Assembly (NCBI GenBank): GCA_947644545.1
Contig: CANRZW010000002.1
Span: 62,001-126,000 of the forward strand
Direction: 5' to 3'
DNA length: 64,000 bases
Origin: an uncultured Lachnospiraceae bacterium
GTDB taxonomy: Bacteria; Bacillota; Clostridia; Lachnospirales; Lachnospiraceae
Position 1 is the stretch's first letter; every line of letters starts with the position of its first letter. The position numbers were made by a program, and so were the translations under genes. The notes beneath the pieces are model-generated. The model saw only the letters and a program-made list of their open reading frames with translations. It was not told where the DNA came from and made no database searches. Below, in pieces: positions 36,209 to 46,093 of the stretch.

Positions 36209-37780
36209 ATGATGGAAGCAGATAATAAGGTATTGAAATATGTTATAGATGAGAATGGCCAGAAGCATCAGCTGACAGAAAAAATGGGCCAGGGCGGACT
36301 GGGAGCCGTGTGGAAGACTTCTGATCCTAATATTATTGTGAAAATGAAAATCAATTCTGTGACCGGAGAGCCGGTTATAGATGAGGCTGAATATGAAAAA
36401 TACAAAGAGTGTCTGAACGAAGTACGTACGCTGGATCTTCCCCAGGGAATACATATCGCAAAAGTTGCAAGTATTCTGCAGAAGCCATATTGCGGCTATA
36501 CCATGAGAATGCTTTCCAATATGAAATCGGTAAAGTACTGGATCAGATCTTTCGGTGAGGTAACTGTTCCGCCTGCCTTTTACAGAGATACGGGAGGATT
36601 AAGGGACAGGCTCAGATTACTTTCAAAGGCAGCAGGTATATTCGCAAAATTGAATTATCATTCTATCGTCTATGCAGATCTGTCTCCGGATAATTTATTT
36701 GTATCCGTGGATAAACGGGCCAGAGAAGTGTGGCTGATTGATGCGGATAATATGCGATATTTCTTCCAGGGGAACAGACGGATCATGACTCCGGGGTACG
36801 GAGCGCCGGAAGTTGCTGCAGGTGGAATGAATACCTTAGAAAGTGACGAATATACTTTTGCGGTTCTCGCGCATGAGATATTGACATTAAATTCTCCGTT
36901 TCAGGGAAAAATGGCAGCAAAAACCGGCAATAGCTGGGATGACGAGGATCCCTGGGATACGTCGTCCAAATCGGGAGAGACAAAAGAAAAAGCAGAGTAT
37001 ATTCCGTGGATTTATGACCAGGATGATACCAGGAACGCAGTTGCGCCAGGGACAGGCTTCTCTCCGGAGCTGGTGATGACCGGTAAGATGAAAGAATTGT
37101 TCTACCGTAATTTCAGTGAAGAAGGACAGAAGAACCCGGCCTCAAGACCGACTATGCGCGAATGGTTCGAGGAACTCAGAAGAGCCGAGAGTCTTCTGAT
37201 TACCTGTGAACATTGCAACAATACCTATTATATGAGATCGCAGAAGAAAGTAGAATGTCCCTTCTGTAAAAAGATGAGAACAAGATCCGTTTATTATGCG
37301 CAAATTGTAGATCAATATGATCTTGACAGCATTATGGATGCAGAAAATCATGCAGTGGACGAATTTAACAGGAAAGGTGATTTTCATATCGCGCATTTAA
37401 CAAAGGAGGAAGTTAATTCCATAAAACAAGTAGGCAAAAGAATTTTCGATGACGCGCAGGGGACATATGCACTTTATAATTATCAGACAGATGATCTATG
37501 CGCGCTTGCGGAGGAAGAGGCCACAATCGGCATTAAGATCAAGGACGGTAAATATTATGTTGGGAACCTTATGGCGGACAGGGATGTCGAAATGTCGTTG
37601 GCTGCTGAGAAGATCGGAATGTTAAAGGCCAGAGGCGTCCATAAATTTGATGAGATAGATGGTTTGATACTTACGATACCGGTATCTTATGGAAGGAAGA
37701 CGTTATCCGACGATGAAGCTCATGTCGTTGATGATATTTCCGTGCTCAAGAGGAGATATATTAAGTTTTATAAACTGTAG
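36209..37780 (+). CDS. Ser/Thr protein kinase with zinc ribbon
   Basis: 523 residues; ATGs at 36209 and 36212 are both served by AGGAGGAGA. Kinase motifs: Gly-rich loop MGQGGLGAVW (26-35), Lys in IIVKMK (45), catalytic loop YADLSPDN (D157, N162) in place of HRDLKxxN, metal Asp in LIDADN (D178 or D180), GAPE (199-202), and RPTMREW. A four-Cys zinc ribbon follows (C333, C336, C350, C353). The last 160 residues are unassigned. It resembles the kinases that accompany TerY. The key Asp and Asn are kept, so activity is likely. Substrates may be the other island proteins. Confidence 0.85.
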   Translation: MMEADNKVLKYVIDENGQKHQLTEKMGQGGLGAVWKTSDPNIIVKMKINSVTGEPVIDEAEYEKYKECLNEVRTLDLPQGIHIAKVASILQKPYCGYTMRMLSNMKSVKYWIRSFGEVTVPPAFYRDTGGLRDRLRLLSKAAGIFAKLNYHSIVYADLSPDNLFVSVDKRAREVWLIDADNMRYFFQGNRRIMTPGYGAPEVAAGGMNTLESDEYTFAVLAHEILTLNSPFQGKMAAKTGNSWDDEDPWDTSSKSGETKEKAEYIPWIYDQDDTRNAVAPGTGFSPELVMTGKMKELFYRNFSEEGQKNPASRPTMREWFEELRRAESLLITCEHCNNTYYMRSQKKVECPFCKKMRTRSVYYAQIVDQYDLDSIMDAENHAVDEFNRKGDFHIAHLTKEEVNSIKQVGKRIFDDAQGTYALYNYQTDDLCALAEEEATIGIKIKDGKYYVGNLMADRDVEMSLAAEKIGMLKARGVHKFDEIDGLILTIPVSYGRKTLSDDEAHVVDDISVLKRRYIKFYKL

Positions 37781-37792
37781 GAGGGATTTCTT

Positions 37793-40700
37793 TTGTTTGT
37801 ACAGGATATGCAGAATGCCTGCATGAAAGAGATTATTGAACTGGATCGTGCAGATTATGATAAAACAGTAAATTTTAAGGTGAATGAAGCGGTTAAGCTT
37901 CTTAGCCAGGGGGAGTATGTCCTTGTCAGAACCTGTGATAATGTGAAATACCAGAGATTTGTTCCGGGGAATGAGCATACCAGAAATGTTGTGGAACATA
38001 TTATGGATAATTTGGAGCTGTGTTTATGTGAAGTCGTTAATGATAAGAAAGATACGATCACTATTTTGGTCAAGCAGTATCCGGTCTGTAACGAGATGGA
38101 TGTGTCCGTTCTTGTCAGGGATGAATTTATCAGAACAAAACTGGGAAAACAAAAGCAGTTTCGCAATATCCTGAAGCCATATGAGGAATTGAAAGAAGAT
38201 GCAGTTTATTCCCCGGATGATAAGTCGGAATACTTTATTGTCGGCAGGCATATCAGGAAGGACGAAAATGATAACGAGGAGTTTGTAATTGCAGCCAGCG
38301 AGTATTATCTTTCCGTGCGTAAGAGATTTGAAGACGGCAAAGATTACTATGAGGCTGAGAAATTTTGCCGGGGGATCAGGGTCGAACAGTACTGTTTTAT
38401 CCTTGTGAGGGGAAGCTTGCGGTTTTCTGATGAAAGAGCGGAAATAAAGGATAAAATAAGAGCGATTCTTCCGGATCGGGATGATCTGTATATTGGAGTC
38501 TGGAACCAGTATGGGCAGATTGAGGCGGAAGTTATACTGGACAGGATCAGAAAAGCCGGGGCCGTCCGCTTCGATTCGTACGAATCAGCCGGAAGGGTAA
38601 TTCACTTTTACATAAGGGAAGGCAAGGCAGAAAATCAGTTAACCAAATTCGCATCCTGTGTAAAAAAGGGGGATATGATCAGTATTCTTCCGCTTAATCC
38701 TTTTCAGGATGTCAGAGATGTCGTTGAACTTAGAAATGTTTTTGAATCAAAAGAAGTAAATGCCAATATAGTGGATGGCAAGGTCGCAGAAGCGATCAAT
38801 CCACAGTCCGGAAGAATGGTAATAGAGATAAACGATGAGAATTTTGCGCGATTAAGAAAATGTAACACTGGTTATATTTTTATCTCTTTCAAAGGAGATA
38901 AACGTCGGCTTGAAAGACGGGAAAATGCCAGAATGAATATTGAGAGAATGGCATGTCCCATGCCTGAACTTGGTGCAATCATGGAGGGAAAGAGAGCGAC
39001 AAAGCCCAGGAAAACCAATCTTCCTGCACTTTCTCCGGCGCTCCTGGAGGATCCTGCATTCTCTAATCTGACCCCTAATCAGATCGAGGCAATTCGGATT
39101 GCTTTAAATACACCTGATATGGCGATTATTCAGGGACCTCCGGGAACCGGTAAAACAACGGTTATCACGGCAATCATAAAGAGGCTTGAAGAGGAGGCTG
39201 ATACTGCAGGCGGCATGTTCGGAAGAAGCTTAATTACTGCATTTCAGCATGATGCTGTACAGAACGCTACTGACAGACTGCGAATTCTCGGCCTGCCTGC
39301 GATTAAGTTTGGGAGAAAATATTCAGATCTGGAAGATGATTCCCTGGAAATAAATCTTACCATTCAACAGTGGATCAATGAGAAGTTGATCGATCTGAAT
39401 GGAAAGCACGCCGATGTCAAAGACATTGAGTATATGGCAGAGTTTGACAGACTTTACGTGAATTACTTAAATTCGGCGGTTTCTCTGGATCAGACATTGG
39501 AAATCCTGGAAAAGGTCAGAAATGAAGTTGCAGTGAATCTGTCTGTAGAATTGAATGCCAGATTGTCATCACTGATCAATGGCATCAAATTTCAGATTCA
39601 GGATAAGAGTAATGATTCTGACACATTGATCAGAGCAGTCAGACGGATTCCTACGAATGAGATTGCAATGACGGATAATGGCAGGGGCGTATTGAGAATG
39701 GCAGTTATGCGCCTGGAAAAGGAACAGGATGATTATCTGATGGAGTATGTCAGGGATCTGAAAGAGATATTGGAGCAGGGTGATTATGATTACGCAAAGC
39801 TGAATGTAATCAAGCGGGAGATTCTGGCACATATTATTCCTCTTGACAGAATCTTCACAAGTCAGGGAAGGCGAGATGAAGTGGATACTCTCTTATGCGA
39901 TATTTCCGATTATCTTCAGAAACAGATCAGGGAGAGCAAGAAAGGAGAGGACCTTATTTTCCTCGAATATATGCAGACACTCGAGGAAGATCCCATGGCT
40001 GTAAAGAAGGCCATCCTGGACTATTCGGTGGTCAACGGTGCAACAAATCAGCAGGTAATGAGCAGGGAAATCAGTCAGCTGAAGAACAATGATATTATTT
40101 ATGATAATGTTTTAGTGGACGAGGCCGCCAGAAGTAATCCGCTGGATTTGTTTATTCCCATGTCGGTAGCGAAAGAGAAAATAATTATGGTAGGTGACCA
40201 CAGGCAGCTGCCGCATATTATTGATGATGAGGTGGTCCGTAAAATGGAAGGAGATAATGCGGAAGAGGAATTCAGAGACGAAATTGAGGATAAGCTGAAA
40301 AAGAGTATGTTCCAGCAGCTATTCTATAAATTGCAGCAATTGGAAGAGCAGGAACCTAAGATCACGAGAGTTATCACACTGGACAGACAGTTTCGTATGC
40401 ATCCATCCATAGGAAGCTTTATCAATAGGAATTTTTATCAGATTCACGGGGAGAATGTGGAGAATGGCATCACAAATGTCAGACATTTCGAGCATAATCT
40501 TCCGGGATTATCAAACAAGGCGTGTATCTGGTACGATCTCCCCTTAAATCTTGGAAGAGAACGTGGGGATAAGAGTAAGACCCGGCCTATTGAAGCAAAG
40601 AAAATTGCAGAGAACTTAAGGGATCTGTTAAACAGTCCGGGCGGAAGGGAATTAAGTTATGGAATTATAACCTTCTACAGAGATCAGGTTGATGTCTTAA

Positions 40701-41146
40701 ATGAAGCGCTGGCATCCAAAGAAACAGGTATTTTATGGAAGGATGAGAATGGCCGTTACCGCATTGCCCCCGAGTATTGGAATAATAAGTTCGGTGATGA
40801 AGAATATATCAGGGTTGGAACTGTCGATGCTTTCCAGGGACGTGAATTTGATGTTGTATATCTTTCAATGGTCAGATCTAATGTGGAAAAGGTCAGGCCC
40901 AGACCAAAAGATGAAAGGGCACGTCAGGAAATTTTGGAGCGGGACCACGAAATGAGGAAGCGGTATGGTTTTCTTATGTTTGAAAATCGACTTTGCGTTG
41001 CCATGAGTCGTGGCAAAAAGTTACTGATCTGCGTAGGAGACAGTGGAATGCTGAAAGATGATTCGGCGCAAGATGCGATTCCTTCCCTGATTGATTTCTA
41101 TGACATGTGTAATGGAGGAGACGAATATGGTGGCATCCTTAAGTGA
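37793..41146 (+). CDS. Upf1-like superfamily 1 helicase
   Basis: 1117 residues from a TTG at 37793, chosen because AGGAGGG stands 7 bases before it and the next ATG (37808) has no site. Motifs: I GPPGTGKTT (448-456), II VLVDEAA (D776, E777), III GDHRQLPHI, IV DRQFRMHPSIG, V DAFQGREFDVVYLSM (from D1012), VI RLCVAMSRGKK. Between I and II lies an insertion of about 300 residues that may be helical. The N-terminal 400 residues, rich in beta strands, are unassigned. COG1112-type helicases occur in anti-phage systems such as Mokosh. Substrate (RNA or DNA) unknown. Confidence 0.88.
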   Translation: MFVQDMQNACMKEIIELDRADYDKTVNFKVNEAVKLLSQGEYVLVRTCDNVKYQRFVPGNEHTRNVVEHIMDNLELCLCEVVNDKKDTITILVKQYPVCNEMDVSVLVRDEFIRTKLGKQKQFRNILKPYEELKEDAVYSPDDKSEYFIVGRHIRKDENDNEEFVIAASEYYLSVRKRFEDGKDYYEAEKFCRGIRVEQYCFILVRGSLRFSDERAEIKDKIRAILPDRDDLYIGVWNQYGQIEAEVILDRIRKAGAVRFDSYESAGRVIHFYIREGKAENQLTKFASCVKKGDMISILPLNPFQDVRDVVELRNVFESKEVNANIVDGKVAEAINPQSGRMVIEINDENFARLRKCNTGYIFISFKGDKRRLERRENARMNIERMACPMPELGAIMEGKRATKPRKTNLPALSPALLEDPAFSNLTPNQIEAIRIALNTPDMAIIQGPPGTGKTTVITAIIKRLEEEADTAGGMFGRSLITAFQHDAVQNATDRLRILGLPAIKFGRKYSDLEDDSLEINLTIQQWINEKLIDLNGKHADVKDIEYMAEFDRLYVNYLNSAVSLDQTLEILEKVRNEVAVNLSVELNARLSSLINGIKFQIQDKSNDSDTLIRAVRRIPTNEIAMTDNGRGVLRMAVMRLEKEQDDYLMEYVRDLKEILEQGDYDYAKLNVIKREILAHIIPLDRIFTSQGRRDEVDTLLCDISDYLQKQIRESKKGEDLIFLEYMQTLEEDPMAVKKAILDYSVVNGATNQQVMSREISQLKNNDIIYDNVLVDEAARSNPLDLFIPMSVAKEKIIMVGDHRQLPHIIDDEVVRKMEGDNAEEEFRDEIEDKLKKSMFQQLFYKLQQLEEQEPKITRVITLDRQFRMHPSIGSFINRNFYQIHGENVENGITNVRHFEHNLPGLSNKACIWYDLPLNLGRERGDKSKTRPIEAKKIAENLRDLLNSPGGRELSYGIITFYRDQVDVLNEALASKETGILWKDENGRYRIAPEYWNNKFGDEEYIRVGTVDAFQGREFDVVYLSMVRSNVEKVRPRPKDERARQEILERDHEMRKRYGFLMFENRLCVAMSRGKKLLICVGDSGMLKDDSAQDAIPSLIDFYDMCNGGDEYGGILK

Positions 41147-43376
41147 TTATGCTGATTTATTATATTTTGAGCCGAAAATTCCGGAGGGTTATTTTAGAGC
41201 GGGGTACGAGAAGCAGGCAGTGTTACTGCCGATGAAGGCGTGTAAGGTTTTGGTTCCTTATCCGAAGGAGGATGTTTTGAACCTTTTTCAGGAAACGATT
41301 CTTAAGCTGCTGAATTGTGGTGCGAAAGAGGTGAAATGGCTTGCCGAAAAGCTTTCCTTGAACAGCTCCCTGGTAGAGGTAGTGATCAAAGAGTTATACG
41401 AAAGGAAATTAATAACAAAATCAAGAAATATTACAGAGGAAGGAAGCAGAGTTCTGGAAGAAGAAGCGTTATCCTATGATATGAAGACCGGATACGTGTT
41501 TTATGATTATGTGTCAAAATCATATATGGATGCATTTATCCCGGACGGGAAATTCTGTCCGGCAGAAATAAGGTCAAGAAAGAAAGGCAGCAATATCATT
41601 CAATTCTTTTTTGACAGTACGGATCCTGATTCGTATTATGAGTCGGCTGTTGTGATCAAAGCCGACAAGCCGGAAAAGGATATAACCCCGTCAATCTATG
41701 ATGTATTAAAGGTATGCCGTAAACAGAGAAATCGTGAAAGAATGTTGTTTTCCGGGAATCATACCGGGGAAAAGGAAGAGGATGTCGTGCGGTTTGCGCA
41801 CAGCGACAAGGTATCCTTATTAAATGATAATAAAGACGTATATGTAGCAACCTATTTGGTTATTCCGACCGGAGATATCCTGAATAAAAGTAATATGCAG
41901 GTTCTTTATCCATTTGGCGAAGGATTGGCTCCCCAGCTTATCGATCCGATCAAGGAGATTGCAGAGTATCCGGAAAACAATCCATTGAAGAATACGATGG
42001 ATGAACTGAAAAAGAGGCAGACTGGTCTGACAGACAGTGAAAAACGCGGCGTAAGAAGGTACAGCGGGGAAATAATAAAAAGAGTTGACGTTATTTTGTC
42101 GAAAAACATACAGAATTATCCGTATGTTAATAAGAGAGCGTTGGAAGTGGAGAGTAAAAGGGAAAACATTCTTCATCTGATGAAAGAGAATAAGGGCAAG
42201 AACTGGGAAACGATCAACAGCAATATCAATGATTACATTATTGCTGTCTATCGCCTGCTTGCAGCTGCGTTGATCGATGTCTCTGATCAAAACGATTATT
42301 TTAAGAATCTTCTGAACTCCGATCCCAAACATAATGCGGATACACTGAAAGAAATCGCATTACAGTGCGGGTTCAGAGATGATAATGTGTTTGAAAGGTA
42401 CTTCAGGGTGAAAAAGGGAAGAGTAACAGGCGCCTATGGCAATGCGGGAGCAAAGTCAAGTGAAGAAGTATGTGCGTTAGTTGCCCTGAATTTACTTGAG
42501 GCCCGGGATAACATAGAGCATCCGTTTTACAGGCTGGCACAGAGGGAGCCTCTGTTCATTGTGGAGACATTCAAGCTGACTCATTATCGTAATGAAGGGA
42601 TGCATGGAAATGATATTGAGTATAATTTCAAACATGTCGAGAACCTGGGACGGAAATTTTTCAGGGTGGTCTCGATCCTGTTGGATGGCCTTAGTTTTGA
42701 CGAGGATCAGTTTCAACTTGATGCTGCTGCTGTTATGGATGAAAACTCGATCAGGCACAGAAAAGAAGCCGAATATCAGATGGAGCGTTTGTTTACCAGA
42801 GGGATAAACAGATACCAGGGGCTGGCCAATAAGCTGGTTGAGCTGCTGGAAGAACAGGCTTACGGAGAAGAGGCTATGAAAGATGCCTGTCCTGGAAATA
42901 TGTCAAAGACAGGAGAAAGCTATCCTACCTATGTGGCCGGAACATTGGAATTTATTCTGAAAGAATTGTGTAAGAGACGTATTGAAAAAGGCGCTTTAAG
43001 TAAGCTTGAGGAGCACAGCGATGAATATCGTGAGAAATTGATGCAACAGATGCGGAATCAGGGATTTCGTGTAAGCTCGATACCGTATTATACGTTATCG
43101 AATGTCACCAAGTCGTTTCGTAATTATGAAATGGGTACCATGCAATCCAATTTCTATGCGTGGTATTTTTCGGAATTAGAGCAGCCCGACAGTATGATTC
43201 CGGAACTTGCGCAGGTATGCCCGGATTTTGTGCAGGTAATAAGTGATGCCGTAGAAGTGAGAAATCACGCAGGAATCATGGCATACACAGACAAGAGTCT
43301 TGATTTCATGAAGGAAAAGTTGATTGATTGTGTGAATCAGATGATTGATTTGATGATACGAAAGGGCTTGTACTGA
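41127..43376 (+). CDS. Large protein with winged helix and HEPN-type Rx4H motif
   Basis: 749 residues from the ATG at 41127, with GGAGGAG 6 bases upstream; it overlaps the helicase end by 20 bases. Residues about 45-100 look like a winged helix (GAKEVKWLAEKLSLNSS). From about 455 a helical region carries THYRNEGMHGND: R488-x4-H493, preceded and followed by helices, as in HEPN ribonucleases. A second, degenerate copy is near R712 (VRNHAGIMA, His not in place). No overall family recognised. It may be the RNA-cutting effector. Confidence 0.6.
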   Translation: MVASLSDYADLLYFEPKIPEGYFRAGYEKQAVLLPMKACKVLVPYPKEDVLNLFQETILKLLNCGAKEVKWLAEKLSLNSSLVEVVIKELYERKLITKSRNITEEGSRVLEEEALSYDMKTGYVFYDYVSKSYMDAFIPDGKFCPAEIRSRKKGSNIIQFFFDSTDPDSYYESAVVIKADKPEKDITPSIYDVLKVCRKQRNRERMLFSGNHTGEKEEDVVRFAHSDKVSLLNDNKDVYVATYLVIPTGDILNKSNMQVLYPFGEGLAPQLIDPIKEIAEYPENNPLKNTMDELKKRQTGLTDSEKRGVRRYSGEIIKRVDVILSKNIQNYPYVNKRALEVESKRENILHLMKENKGKNWETINSNINDYIIAVYRLLAAALIDVSDQNDYFKNLLNSDPKHNADTLKEIALQCGFRDDNVFERYFRVKKGRVTGAYGNAGAKSSEEVCALVALNLLEARDNIEHPFYRLAQREPLFIVETFKLTHYRNEGMHGNDIEYNFKHVENLGRKFFRVVSILLDGLSFDEDQFQLDAAAVMDENSIRHRKEAEYQMERLFTRGINRYQGLANKLVELLEEQAYGEEAMKDACPGNMSKTGESYPTYVAGTLEFILKELCKRRIEKGALSKLEEHSDEYREKLMQQMRNQGFRVSSIPYYTLSNVTKSFRNYEMGTMQSNFYAWYFSELEQPDSMIPELAQVCPDFVQVISDAVEVRNHAGIMAYTDKSLDFMKEKLIDCVNQMIDLMIRKGLY

Positions 43377-43412
43377 ATTGTGTAGTGCGGGAACTAAGAG
43401 GAGGAAGAAGCG

Positions 43413-46088
43413 ATGGCGAAGAAAAACATCAATCCAAATGGGAACAGCAAAAAAGAGTATACAACGCAGGTTATGGCTTCGATGAAAGCGCAACAGGAAA
43501 AAGAGAAGGCTGAAAGAGCAGACGCAGCAAGGCTGGAAGCCATGAGTGCTATGACAGAAGAAGAGAAAAGGCTTTTCATGAGTCAGGAAGAGATTCTGGA
43601 GAAAGAGAAGGAGACAGCAAGAAGAGAAGAGGAACTCCAAAAGGGGTTTGAGGAGTTAGAGACAAAGACAAGAGAAGCAGAGGCGTTACGGCAGAAAGAG
43701 GAGGAAAGGCTAAGGAGAGAGAAAGAGGAACAGTCTGAAAAGGCGAAGAGCCTTGCAGAGAGAGAAAAAGACGTTGTTTCTATGGAGAAGAAACTTTCCG
43801 ACAGGAAAAAGGAGCTTGATCAGCGCAGGTCGGATTTGGATAACCAGGAGAGAGATCTGATCGGGAGGGAGAATAATGCCGAGGCCGGTTTTACCGCACA
43901 GAATCAGCGTGCATTAGAGACATTGAGAAGAGCGCAGGAAGATCTGCAGAAGGAGATTCTTGCATTGCAGGAGAAGAAGATTTGTGCAGAAACAAAACTG
44001 GAGGACGAGCTTCAGGGGATCAGAGAGCAGAAACTGGTACAGATTACAAAGGAAATGGAGGCATATAGGCAGTCCGCTCAGGATAAAGTGGAGGTAGAAG
44101 TAAAGTTCGTAAAGGCCAGTGCAGAGGATGCGATAGAGAAAGAGAAAGCGCTTGTCGAAAATACCAGGCGTTTGCTGGAGCAGGAAAGAAAAGAAGTCAA
44201 TGATCAGAAAAACAAGCAGGATAAGGAATGGCGCCGGATTGCAGATGTCAGGGCAGACCTCGATGTTGACAAGAAGATACTGGACGAGGATCGAAAAGAA
44301 TTTGACTTAAAGGTAGCAAGTGAGGTTGAGAAACGGATTGGGTTCAGGGAATTTGAATTGAAGGAGGCCATGGCTGATAATGCAAGATTAAACGAACGCC
44401 TGCAGGAAGCACAGGACCGGATTGCAGAGTATAAGAAAAGAGAGCGTGCGGCTGACGGCTCTTCAGCTGATGAACTATTACATAGAATAGCGTCTCTTGA
44501 AGACGAAAAGAAGGCATTAGAGCGCGAACTGGCAGACCGCCCTAAGACGGACCGGCTTTTGGAATATCAGTCAAAAGCAGAGAAATATGACAAGACAGTC
44601 AGAGAGTGTGAGCAGACCAGAAAGGAACTCGAGGAATTGCGCCGCGAACTGGACAAGCGTACACAGTTTGAGATCAGGCTGGCCGATGCCCGGGAGGAGA
44701 TCGATTGTTTAAAGCAAAGGATTATAATGAAAGAGAGCATACTGCAGAAGCTTTCGGAGGAAGTTGATAAGTATAAGAGCCTTTACAGCCAGCCAAAGGA
44801 ATTGGAAAGCCGCCTGGATTCCATCTTTGAACACGAGTTTAATGCAGCGGAATATAAGGAATATGATCCCGATGGTACGGAGACGGCCTGGCTTACGGAC
44901 ATTTACGATAGGTGTATCGAGTCGGAAGTGGTCTTTAACAGGAGGCTTCTGAAGTCCTTCCATACATCGCTTAAGACCGCAGGCTGGTCTCCGCTAACCG
45001 TATTGGCAGGTGTCAGTGGCACGGGTAAGTCATTGCTGCCGGAATACTATTGTCGTTATGGCGGCATCTATTTTAAGTCCATGGCTGTGCAGCCGGACTG
45101 GGACAGTCCGCAGTCATTGTTTGGGTTTTTTAATTCAATTGATAACAGATTTAATGCGACGACACTTATTCGAGCATTGGTGCAGTTTGTTGACTACAAG
45201 AGTTTAGAGGCAAATGTGAAGAGGATTCTGCATGAGGCAAGAAGTGAGGAGGAGGTAATCGCATATCTTCAAAAGCTGGCTGTCGAAAAATACAATCTGA
45301 ATGACGCCATGTTCATGGTTCTTCTTGATGAAATGAATCTGGCTCATGTGGAACTGTATTTCAGTGACATGCTCAGTAAGCTGGAACAGAAAAAGAACAG
45401 TGACGCAGCCGTTAATGTGGAAATTGATATGGGTGCAGGCATGAATAAATTCCCACTGGAATTGTCGGATAATATTCTGTGGGTCGGCACGATGAATGAA
45501 GATGAGACCACAAAGTCTCTGTCTGATAAGGTACTTGATAGAGGTAATCTGATCAGTTTTCCGAGACCGACTGAATTTAAGAGCAGGAAGAAGATTAAGT
45601 TTGTGCCGCCTTCCAAAATGCTTCCAAAATCGGTTTGGAATAAGTGGGTTGCATCAAATGTGATTGAGAATGATGATTTTAACCGGTTAATTGATAAGTA
45701 TCGTGAGAGTCTGCAGAGAGTGAACGGCTTCTTAAGACATGGGGGAAGAGCTGTCGGCCATAGAGTCTGGCAGTCAATTGAAAGTTATATGGCGAATCAT
45801 CCGGATGTGATTGGTGTATTTACGGCTGAAAATGTTGATCTTGCCGTATGTGATCAATATATGCAGAGAGCTTTTGAAGAGGCATTGGTTCATAAGGTCA
45901 TGCCGAAGCTCAGGGGAATCGAAACGGATGGTGATCTAAGAAAGAAATGCATTGAGCCCATCAGGGAAGAACTTTTTGGCAAGGGTGGTTTAGCCAGAGG
46001 GCTTGAGAAGGATTTCAATAATGCACTTGATAATCCTTATCAAACATTTTTGTGGTGCAGTGCAGAATATCTTGACAATGAGGAGTGA
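43413..46088 (+). CDS. McrB-like AAA+ ATPase with long coiled coil
   Basis: 891 residues. The first 470 or so are charged coiled coil rich in Glu, Lys, Arg and Gln. Then a McrB-type AAA+ module: Walker A GVSGTGKS (533-540), Walker B LLDEMNLAHVELYFSDMLS (D639, E640), sensor 1 WVGTMNEDETT (N695), and DKVLDRGN as the arginine-finger region. GAGGAGG lies before the ATG. In McrBC-like systems such an ATPase forms a hexamer that drives its McrC partner. The following gene, 6 bases away, is the natural partner. The coiled coil replaces the usual DNA-recognition domain. Confidence 0.85.
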   Translation: MAKKNINPNGNSKKEYTTQVMASMKAQQEKEKAERADAARLEAMSAMTEEEKRLFMSQEEILEKEKETARREEELQKGFEELETKTREAEALRQKEEERLRREKEEQSEKAKSLAEREKDVVSMEKKLSDRKKELDQRRSDLDNQERDLIGRENNAEAGFTAQNQRALETLRRAQEDLQKEILALQEKKICAETKLEDELQGIREQKLVQITKEMEAYRQSAQDKVEVEVKFVKASAEDAIEKEKALVENTRRLLEQERKEVNDQKNKQDKEWRRIADVRADLDVDKKILDEDRKEFDLKVASEVEKRIGFREFELKEAMADNARLNERLQEAQDRIAEYKKRERAADGSSADELLHRIASLEDEKKALERELADRPKTDRLLEYQSKAEKYDKTVRECEQTRKELEELRRELDKRTQFEIRLADAREEIDCLKQRIIMKESILQKLSEEVDKYKSLYSQPKELESRLDSIFEHEFNAAEYKEYDPDGTETAWLTDIYDRCIESEVVFNRRLLKSFHTSLKTAGWSPLTVLAGVSGTGKSLLPEYYCRYGGIYFKSMAVQPDWDSPQSLFGFFNSIDNRFNATTLIRALVQFVDYKSLEANVKRILHEARSEEEVIAYLQKLAVEKYNLNDAMFMVLLDEMNLAHVELYFSDMLSKLEQKKNSDAAVNVEIDMGAGMNKFPLELSDNILWVGTMNEDETTKSLSDKVLDRGNLISFPRPTEFKSRKKIKFVPPSKMLPKSVWNKWVASNVIENDDFNRLIDKYRESLQRVNGFLRHGGRAVGHRVWQSIESYMANHPDVIGVFTAENVDLAVCDQYMQRAFEEALVHKVMPKLRGIETDGDLRKKCIEPIREELFGKGGLARGLEKDFNNALDNPYQTFLWCSAEYLDNEE

Positions 46089-46093
46089 TGACC

